Shown: piece by piece, positions 17,220 through 23,710 of the stretch
How the letters are laid out: the number at the start of each line of letters is the position of its first letter
Numbering within the stretch: position 1 is the first letter of the stretch
From: an uncultured Collinsella sp.
Lineage (GTDB): Bacteria > Actinomycetota > Coriobacteriia > Coriobacteriales > Coriobacteriaceae
Assembly: GCA_902465265.1 (NCBI GenBank)
Contig: CABQMF010000012.1
Span: 1-38,887 of the forward strand
DNA: 38,887 nucleotides
Direction: 5' to 3'
The notes under the pieces: generated by a model
Database searches by the model: none
Told to the model about the DNA's origin: nothing
The model's input: the letters and a program-made list of their open reading frames with translations, nothing else
Program-made: the position numbers and the translations under genes

Positions 17220-18742
17220 TACTGGTCCCTCCTTCCTTGGTACATCGCCGCCTCGAGCACGTGATCCTGCGATACCCGTTCGCTTTCGGCAACATCGGCG
17301 ATCGTGCGTGCGATGCGTACCAGGCGCACGATGCCGCGCCCCGTGAGATGTGTGCGCTTCGACAGGCCGAGCACGCATTTCTCGGCAGCCTCATCAAGCC
17401 CAAAGGTCGAAACGACGCCGTCAATGGACCGCGACTCATCTTCCTCGGCCTCGGTGTCCGCATCGTCCATACGGGATTCACGCCAGGCGCGAAAGGCGCG
17501 CCCACGCACGACGTAATCGCGCAGCTCGGCCGATGACATACCCTCCGCGCCCTCAATGATCACCTGAGGATCGGGGCGGGTCACATCGATCATCATGTCG
17601 ATACGATCGGCCAAAGGACCGCGCAACTTGCCCCGGTAGCGCTCGACCATCGAAGCGGAACAGCGACACGGCACTTCGCGATCTCCCAAAAACCCGCAGG
17701 GGCAGGGATTGCTCGCCGCTAGCAGCTGAAAGCGCGACGGGAACGTAAAGGCCCCGTCAACGCGCACGATCCTTACGTAACCGCGCTCGATGGGCTGACG
17801 CAGCGTCTGAAGCACGCCGGTGGGAAATTCGGCGAGCTCATCCAAAAAGAGCACGCCGCCATGAGCTAGGCTAATTTCGCCCGGATGCACCGGACGCCCG
17901 CCGCCGATGAGTCCCGCGGTCGAAATGCTGTGATGCGGGCTGCGGAAGGGGCGATGCCCCGCAAGCAGTCCATCGATGTTCTCGCCCAAGACCGAATGGA
18001 TGCACAGCGCCTCTTGCTGATCCTCGAGAGAAAGCTCGGGCAAAATGCCCGTCATGCGCCGCGCAAGCATGGTCTTGCCCGAACCGGGCGAGCCGATCAT
18101 GAGCAGGCCGAGCTCGCCGGCGGCCGCAAGCGCCATGCCGCGCTTGGCGACCTCCTGCCCCAGCACGTCGGCATAATCGAGCTCGGGCTCAAAGGTCGCC
18201 TCGAGCACTTCAGAATCCAGATAATGCCGCGCGGCATCCCCCATGCCATGGGCAAGCTGAGATAGATGGTCGATAAACCCGCAGTCAACGCCCGCAAGCG
18301 GGACATGCTGATCGGACTTACCGGCGATAAAGGAAAGCCCCATATCGCGCGCCAACAGCTGAAACGCCACCTCGCCCTTGACGGGTAGCACCGTGCCGTC
18401 CAGACCAAGCTCTCCTGCGATAAGGCAACGATCGAGGTTGTCACGGGGAATCTGCCCATCGGCCGCCAGAACCGCGATGGCAATCGGCAGGTCAAAACCG
18501 CTGCCAGTTTTACGGATATCGCCGGGTGCCAGGTTGACGGTAATGCCAGATCGAGGGATCTCGAAGCCGGCCGAGCGCATGGCGCACCGGATACGCCCGC
18601 GCGACTCCATCACCTCCATACTCGGAATGCCGAGCATCTGGATGCCCGGAACGCCACCGGCAAGCGAGACCTCGACAGTGACGGGAATTGCCTCGACGCC
18701 GCGGATGCAGGCCGCGTGTACGGCAAACGTCTCAAACGCCAT
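17219..18742 (-). CDS. comM: ComM/YifB-family AAA+ ATPase (Mg-chelatase-like)
   Basis: Hexameric helicase that promotes branch migration during integration of transformed DNA in the family's studied members. 507 residues. An N-terminal Lon-like fold domain (about 1-170) is followed by the ATPase: Walker A GSPGSGKTMLAR, Walker B GVLFLDELAEF, and SNPCPCGFLGD. The C-terminal Mg-chelatase-associated domain has KRTHLTGRGIVRLVRIARTI. The ATG at 18742 overlaps the yraN stop (TGATG). The in-frame TTG at 18757 is not needed. With dprA and yraN it forms the usual small DNA-processing operon. Confidence 0.93.
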   Translation of the reverse strand: MAFETFAVHAACIRGVEAIPVTVEVSLAGGVPGIQMLGIPSMEVMESRGRIRCAMRSAGFEIPRSGITVNLAPGDIRKTGSGFDLPIAIAVLAADGQIPRDNLDRCLIAGELGLDGTVLPVKGEVAFQLLARDMGLSFIAGKSDQHVPLAGVDCGFIDHLSQLAHGMGDAARHYLDSEVLEATFEPELDYADVLGQEVAKRGMALAAAGELGLLMIGSPGSGKTMLARRMTGILPELSLEDQQEALCIHSVLGENIDGLLAGHRPFRSPHHSISTAGLIGGGRPVHPGEISLAHGGVLFLDELAEFPTGVLQTLRQPIERGYVRIVRVDGAFTFPSRFQLLAASNPCPCGFLGDREVPCRCSASMVERYRGKLRGPLADRIDMMIDVTRPDPQVIIEGAEGMSSAELRDYVVRGRAFRAWRESRMDDADTEAEEDESRSIDGVVSTFGLDEAAEKCVLGLSKRTHLTGRGIVRLVRIARTIADVAESERVSQDHVLEAAMYQGRRDQ

Positions 18743-19227
18743 CACGACACCTGCCAATCGAACGCATTGTACTGGTGCTCAATCTCGGCGATATGCCCGC
18801 CGCGGATGGTGACGCCCACGGCATCGAAGCGAATCGACCTGAGCGGATAGTGCTCCATGAGATAGCAACTTGCGATACGGCGATACCGACGCTGCTTTTG
18901 GGCGTCCACGGCCTCCTCGGGAAAGACCCGCGTGGCGCAATCCAGGGCGACGCGTCTCGTCTTGACCTCGGCCATCACCACGACATCGTCGAGCTCGTCG
19001 AGCAGCACCAGATCGGCTTCGCCCTCAATGCAACGATAGCCCTGCTCCAACAAGATGTATCCACGCTCGTTAAAGTAATCGATGGTGATCAGCTCGCCCA
19101 GCATGCCGAGCTCGCGGGGACTGAGCCCCTTGATAAACTCGGGCGTCATCGCCCCGCAGTCGAGCTCGCCGTCTTCCCAGCGTTCCTTGAGTTGCTGCGT
19201 CTTGCTCTTTTTGCTTGCGGCACACAT
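18742..19227 (-). CDS. YraN (UPF0102) family nuclease-like protein
   Basis: A small protein of the endonuclease-like fold. The conserved pattern is GELITIDYFNERGY, then IEGEADLVLLD, then VVVMAEVKTRR, the D/ExK-type catalytic arrangement. 161 residues, against about 120 in most members. The extra length is an N-terminal Lys/Glu-rich stretch. ATG at 19227 with AAAGGAG five bases upstream; the earlier in-frame codons run into the preceding terminator. First gene of the yraN-comM-dprA-trmFO-xerC operon. Its biochemical role is not established in the family. Confidence 0.85.
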   Translation of the reverse strand: MCAASKKSKTQQLKERWEDGELDCGAMTPEFIKGLSPRELGMLGELITIDYFNERGYILLEQGYRCIEGEADLVLLDELDDVVVMAEVKTRRVALDCATRVFPEEAVDAQKQRRYRRIASCYLMEHYPLRSIRFDAVGVTIRGGHIAEIEHQYNAFDWQVS

Positions 19228-19331
19228 GGGGTCTCCTTTCCCGCACACTGCATTGCCCCGATAATGAGGGCACCTTTCATGCGGGTAAGTACCGGAAGCA
19301 AACCAAAAGCTGACCAAATGCCGACAAAAAA

Positions 19332-19367
19332 CGGGCCGTACGCAACAATCACGTTGCACACGGCCCG
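19332..19367 (-). terminator. Rho-independent terminator of rnhB
   Basis: The outer stem CGGGCCGT/ACGGCCCG (19332-19339 with 19360-19367) and inner GCAAC/GTTGC form a hairpin. On the - strand a T-run (complement of 19325-19331) follows. It lies between the rnhB stop and yraN. Confidence 0.88.
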
Positions 19368-19416
19368 CTACCAGCAGGTTTATAAAACGCCAGAGGTCCC
19401 TGTCTCCACAATTGAC

Positions 19417-20205
19417 CTAGAAAAGGCGCTCAGTCTGCAGAAAGTTTCCGCAAAAGCTCACACGATGCAGCGGACAAAGTCCATGTTTGCGAATCGCCTC
19501 GATGTGCTCGGGGCTTGCGTAGCCCTTCGACTCGGCCAAATGATACTCGGGGTACTCGGCGTCGTACTCGACCATCATCTCGTCACGCGTGACCTTTGCC
19601 ATGATGGACGCCGCGGCGATACAGGCGATTTTGGCATCGCCCTTCACCACGTCGCGCTCGTTGGGAACGGCGCCCAAGGGGTTGCCGTCCATAAGCACGC
19701 AATCGGGCTCGAGCCCCGTATCGGCCACGGCGCCCGCGACGGCAGCGCGGATGGCGCGGGCCATGCCCATGTCATCGATATCCGCAGGCGGGATATGGCA
19801 AAAACCAATCGCCGTCGCGACCTCGGCAATCTTCACCGAGAGCAGCTCGCGGCGCGCCGGCGTGAGCTTTTTGGAATCGTTGATGCCCCAGACGCGCGGC
19901 TCCATAGGAAGACAGACGGCGCATACCGTCAAAGGACCGGCCACCGATCCGCGACCCACCTCGTCGACACCCACGACCACGCCATCCCCACCGAGCTCAT
20001 GCATCAGCTCGTACATACCGTTGACGCGCTCGCGCTCGGCAAGTTCCTTGGCATGGCGCTTAAGAGCACGCTCGCAAGCCTTGATCACTTGCTGGCGCGG
20101 ATCCTCACGATAATGCTCCACGAGGGCGGGAATCTCCTCAAACGTGGCGCTCGCCAGCTCGCCGGCAACCTGCGATGCCGAAACCGAGCTCGTCATGTTG
20201 GCCAT
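19417..20205 (-). CDS. rnhB: Ribonuclease HII
   Basis: Cuts RNA in RNA/DNA hybrids and at misincorporated ribonucleotides. 262 residues. The catalytic motif VGVDEVGRGSVAGPL carries the first Asp-Glu pair. Further acidic residues are in INDSKKLTPARR, VLMDGNPL and the C-terminal half. A helical N-terminal extension of about 75 residues, like that of the longer Gram-positive RNase HII, precedes the core. ATG at 20205 with AAGGAGG seven bases upstream, preferred over the ATG at 20223. Terminators flank the gene on both sides. Confidence 0.95.
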   Translation of the reverse strand: MANMTSSVSASQVAGELASATFEEIPALVEHYREDPRQQVIKACERALKRHAKELAERERVNGMYELMHELGGDGVVVGVDEVGRGSVAGPLTVCAVCLPMEPRVWGINDSKKLTPARRELLSVKIAEVATAIGFCHIPPADIDDMGMARAIRAAVAGAVADTGLEPDCVLMDGNPLGAVPNERDVVKGDAKIACIAAASIMAKVTRDEMMVEYDAEYPEYHLAESKGYASPEHIEAIRKHGLCPLHRVSFCGNFLQTERLF

Positions 20206-20240
20206 ATCGGGGCCTCCTTGCATGCAAATCAGATAAAAAG

Positions 20241-20264
20241 AAGGGCCACCCGAAGGTGACCCTT
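20241..20264 (-). terminator. Rho-independent terminator of rplS with a UUCG tetraloop
   Basis: Arms 20241-20250 and 20255-20264 pair with one mismatch around a TTCG loop (- strand), closed by C-G, the very stable cUUCGg form. A T-run (complement of 20235-20239) follows. It lies between rplS and rnhB. Confidence 0.85.
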
Positions 20265-20298
20265 TTGTTCAAACGAGTGGACAGACGCTGCGATCTTC

Positions 20299-20640
20299 TT
20301 AGCGCTTCTCAGGGATGCGAGCAGCCTTACCCACCTTGTCGCGGAGGTAGTACAGCTTGGCGCGACGGACGCGACCATGACGGACGACCTCGAGCTTGGC
20401 GATCTTGGGGCTGTGAAGCGGGAAGGTACGCTCAACACCGACACCGAAGGAAATCTTGCGGACGGTGAAGGTCTCACGGGCACCGGCGCCGGCCATGCGG
20501 ATGACGTCACCCTGGAAAACCTGGATGCGCTCGCGGTCGCCTTCCTTAATGCGGTAGTGAACCTTGACGTTGTCGGCAACGCGGACCTGCGGGATGTCCT
20601 CGCGGATCTGCTGACGCTCGATTGCGCGGATGTAATCCAT
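20299..20640 (-). CDS. rplS: 50S ribosomal protein L19
   Basis: Sits at the 30S-50S interface. 113 residues beginning MDYIRAIERQQIREDIP, with VKVHYRIKEGDRERIQVFQG and the C-terminal RRAKLYYLRDKVGKAARI. ATG at 20640 with AAGGA seven bases upstream; the TTG two codons earlier is less likely. It stands apart from trmD, which is next to rplS in many Gram-positives, and has its own promoter. Confidence 0.97.
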   Translation of the reverse strand: MDYIRAIERQQIREDIPQVRVADNVKVHYRIKEGDRERIQVFQGDVIRMAGAGARETFTVRKISFGVGVERTFPLHSPKIAKLEVVRHGRVRRAKLYYLRDKVGKAARIPEKR

Positions 20641-20664
20641 GTGCAATTCCTTACTCTTCTAGAG

Positions 20665-20688
20665 GTGCCGTACCACCTTGGCCGGCAC
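20665..20688 (-). other. Hairpin in the rplS leader
   Basis: GTGCCG (20665-20670) pairs perfectly with CGGCAC (20683-20688) around a 12-base loop, about 25 bases upstream of the rplS start. It could be an autoregulatory element. L19 leaders are known in other bacteria, but I could not confirm a match. Confidence 0.4.
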
Positions 20689-20709
20689 GTAGTTGAACAA
20701 ACGTATTCG

Positions 20710-20737
20710 AGTATACACGCCACGACCTTGGCTGCAA
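20710..20737 (-). promoter_or_regulatory. Sigma-70 promoter of rplS
   Basis: On the - strand -35 TTGCAG (20732-20737), a 16-base spacer and -10 TATACT (20710-20715). It is located in the gap between the large secreted-protein gene and rplS. Confidence 0.65.
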
Positions 20738-20788
20738 GAACTATTTTGCCCGTGCGCAAAAAGACAAAAACACGCACTCTTTCTGCAC

Positions 20789-23596
20789 TTATGCGCCGTC
20801 CGCAGCATCAGTCGTCGGCGTCGTCACGGTCGTTCCGGGCGCGATATAGCCGTATTCGAGCAGCACCGAAAGCGCATGCTGCTTCCAGGTGGCAAGCTCT
20901 TCGTCATTATAGTTGTCATGGGCCCATTCATTCATCGCGTCCTCGGCGTCTTGGGGCACCAGGTCCTGGCTGTCCGCCATCAGGTACAGGATGCCTAAGA
21001 TGTCGAAGTCCTGCTTAGTCATCGCTTCCTTGTTTGAAGTGCTGATGAGGCCGTGATCGATGCCGTAGCGGCAGATATCGGTCAAAACGGTAACGAGGCC
21101 CGTAGGAATCGGAGAGGCATCCTTCGCGGCGGTGGGCGCGGTGTCGCCAGTCACTGCAGCGGCATCGTCGCTCGCCGGAGCAGACTCGGCCGCGTTCGCA
21201 TCGGAACCGGCCTGCTCTCCCTGGGCAGGGGGCGTGCTATCCGTCGTTGCCGAAGAATCCCCCGAAGAAACGGACGTAACGCTCACCGGTGTCTCGACCA
21301 CGGTCGACATCGGGTCAACCGGTGCGGGCGCGGCGACGACCTCGGCCCAATCGGAATACACGCCATCAATAAAGGCGCGAACATGGAAGGTGCCCGGTTG
21401 CGAGATGGTCATCGTGCCGTCTGTCGCGACCGAAATGCCCTTGCTCTCGAGCTCCTGGGCCTCCCAGCTACAGACTCTATCGACTTCCTTGCCCGTCGTG
21501 TCATAGACCGTAGCCGTCAGGCCTTCGATGCCGTTGAGATTTTCCTCGACACCGACGACGGTCTGTGCCGAGCCCTCGAGCTTGATGCTACCGTTAAACG
21601 GCTCGGGCGCCACGTCACTTACCTTATATTTGTAGGCCGCGGCGTCGATCTCGTCATTGGTCGAGACATGCCCGTTCACGTCCACATAGGTGTCCTCGGG
21701 GATAAAGTACTTTACGTAGGCGGTGCCGGCCTTTTTACCCACCACGACTTGCTCGTGAGTGACAGGGTCGGTCTGGATCTCGATGACGTCAGACTTGCAC
21801 TCCTTGCCCTTTTTATCGACCACGCGCCAGTCGCCCGACGACTTCACAAAGCCGTAGTAGTCAACATCGTCCTCGTCCCTTGCACGCACGCGATAGGAAG
21901 AGATGGGGTCTTCGTCTCCCACCGTAAGCCTTCGGGTCTTATCGGTCTGCAGCGACACGAGAATCTTGGAGATGGGCTTAATGGGCTGCGGCGTACCCAG
22001 CTGCGTATCGACCGTCACCGACTCAAACGACAGATTGGAACCCGTAATGGACATGGGATAGGTCGCGGCCATGTCGTTGAGCACATTGCACGTGCGCGGG
22101 GCGCCGCCGTTGCGCGAAGGCACCTCGCGATCGGCCAGGACCGAATTCCAATCGATGGCGCGCACCATGTGGTTGTTGGTGCGATGCGACCAGCTCGTGA
22201 CGTTTCCGGCAGTGGTATCGTAGCCGTCGTCGCCACGATGGGCGATTGAGCGCAGGAACAGGTTCTGCACGGCGTCGGTCGACTGATCGCCAAAGGTGGT
22301 GTAGAACGAGCGCTGGTCATAACCGGCGGTATGGAACTCCTGCACGGCGGCGTTGTCGTCGTAGCACTCGCCGTTCATGTTAAAGATGATCACGTCGAAC
22401 GTCACGCCCACCGGCTGGTCATAGTCCTCGGACAGCGTCGTGATAGAACTCGTCTGCTTGCTATTGACCTGCGTGTGCGCCGGGATCGTCATATTGACGG
22501 TGACCGACTGATTGTCCGTTGTGGTGATCGACTGTTCCTCGGTCTTGCTCGCCTCCCACAACTGGGACATCGTGGTTTCGGCCGAAAACGAAGTCTCGAT
22601 CTCCTCGCTCGCTGTTGCGGGCACGCCCAGCGACTCCTTGAGGCTCACCGATGCGCCCCACGAGCCGCCTTTGGAATACGATGTGGATTCAGAAGTGCTC
22701 GTGCCGACCGTCTCCTCGGTACCGCGGGCGAGCGTGATGCTCTGCGAGGCGTCCTCATAGCCGACGTTAAGTGCCGAGGTAACGAGCTCCTGCTCAGTCT
22801 TAGAATCGACAAAGGAATAGCCCGGCGCGTCCTCGGGCGCACAGTTAAGCTTGTTCACGCTGTTGAGCTGCTGAACTCTAAAGTTATAGAACGCGATGCC
22901 AAAGCCATTGAAATCGTACTGATAGGTGCCGCCGAGCTTGTCGACACAAGCAATGGTGGCATAGATGACGTCCTGCTCAGTCGTGTCTTTCGACAGTCCG
23001 TCGAGCGGCACGTTTTTACGGAAATCGGAGCCCTTCAGCTTGTGACCGATACAGCCGGCGATATCGTCGGTCAAGCGCTCGTAGACCGCATTGAGGCTTT
23101 TTGCAGATGTCAGACCACTCTGCTTCGATTTGTCGGCACCATCGGAATGCTCACCGTTGCCACCCGAAAGCGCATCATAGAGATAGATGTAGTGACCCTT
23201 ACCGAAGTCCTTCTCAAAGCCCTTGCCAGCGTGGTCCCAGTACAAAAAGTCCTTGGAGTCGTCGCCTCCGCCATAGCCAAGGATGTTATAGGCAAGCGAT
23301 GCCCAGTTGGGCAGCACCTTTTTGACGGCGGCCGTGTAGAACGAGACGTTGTCGTACATCGAGGTACGGCCCTCGAGCTTGCCGTCATCGATATCTACAA
23401 ACGTGCAGTCGCGATCGCTGACCGTAATGGTGAGCGGGTTGACCACGTCGCCATAGAGCTCGTCGCGCGATTCATCCTGAAGGGCAAAACCGGCCGTCGG
23501 CATCCCGCAAAGCGCCGTGACCGCAACGACCATCCAGCACAGGGTCATCTGTGCTCCCCGACGCGCTCGTTGCAAATACCTGGTGAGGTTTTTCAT
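20789..23596 (-). CDS. Large secreted protein with an aerolysin/ETX-MTX2-like beta-pore-forming module
   Basis: 935 residues from the ATG at 23596, which has GGGAGGA five bases upstream. A basic N-terminus, then a hydrophobic core and Ala-rich cleavage region (about residues 18-40), make a signal peptide. Residues 41-270 have no family I recognise. Residues about 280-405 are rich in Ser, Thr and Glu in alternating patterns (SESTSYSKGGSWGASVS, then SVTVNMTIPAHTQV), the look of the aerolysin-type transmembrane and receptor-distal domain. Two Ig-like (Big-type) domains follow at about 545-660 and 668-755. Then come a Ser/Ala/Thr/Pro linker (about 760-830) and an acidic helical C-terminal module (about 832-920). 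There is no LPxTG motif or membrane anchor. It sits alone between rplS and ppdK. Pore formation is inference; an adhesin or surface protein is possible. Confidence 0.7.
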   Translation of the reverse strand: MKNLTRYLQRARRGAQMTLCWMVVAVTALCGMPTAGFALQDESRDELYGDVVNPLTITVSDRDCTFVDIDDGKLEGRTSMYDNVSFYTAAVKKVLPNWASLAYNILGYGGGDDSKDFLYWDHAGKGFEKDFGKGHYIYLYDALSGGNGEHSDGADKSKQSGLTSAKSLNAVYERLTDDIAGCIGHKLKGSDFRKNVPLDGLSKDTTEQDVIYATIACVDKLGGTYQYDFNGFGIAFYNFRVQQLNSVNKLNCAPEDAPGYSFVDSKTEQELVTSALNVGYEDASQSITLARGTEETVGTSTSESTSYSKGGSWGASVSLKESLGVPATASEEIETSFSAETTMSQLWEASKTEEQSITTTDNQSVTVNMTIPAHTQVNSKQTSSITTLSEDYDQPVGVTFDVIIFNMNGECYDDNAAVQEFHTAGYDQRSFYTTFGDQSTDAVQNLFLRSIAHRGDDGYDTTAGNVTSWSHRTNNHMVRAIDWNSVLADREVPSRNGGAPRTCNVLNDMAATYPMSITGSNLSFESVTVDTQLGTPQPIKPISKILVSLQTDKTRRLTVGDEDPISSYRVRARDEDDVDYYGFVKSSGDWRVVDKKGKECKSDVIEIQTDPVTHEQVVVGKKAGTAYVKYFIPEDTYVDVNGHVSTNDEIDAAAYKYKVSDVAPEPFNGSIKLEGSAQTVVGVEENLNGIEGLTATVYDTTGKEVDRVCSWEAQELESKGISVATDGTMTISQPGTFHVRAFIDGVYSDWAEVVAAPAPVDPMSTVVETPVSVTSVSSGDSSATTDSTPPAQGEQAGSDANAAESAPASDDAAAVTGDTAPTAAKDASPIPTGLVTVLTDICRYGIDHGLISTSNKEAMTKQDFDILGILYLMADSQDLVPQDAEDAMNEWAHDNYNDEELATWKQHALSVLLEYGYIAPGTTVTTPTTDAADGA

Positions 23597-23640
23597 CGCA
23601 GTCCTCCCGTCAGTTAGCAATGTATTAAACCAACGTAAAA

Positions 23641-23670
23641 CGCCGCCGCGTCCACAGGGGCGCGACGGCG
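23641..23670 (-). terminator. Terminator of ppdK
   Basis: Arms 23641-23650 and 23661-23670 form a 10-bp GC-rich stem with one G-U. On the - strand TTTT follows (complement of 23637-23640). It lies about 40 bases past the ppdK stop and ahead of the secreted-protein gene. Confidence 0.7.
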
Positions 23671-23710
23671 CGAAGGGGGGCGTAAAAGGCGCAAATGGAA
23701 CGCGACTCAG

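Noticed and set aside
20789..21300. Cell-wall anchor on the secreted protein
   Set aside because: No LPxTG-type motif, C-terminal hydrophobic helix or positively charged tail; the end is TTPTTDAADGA.
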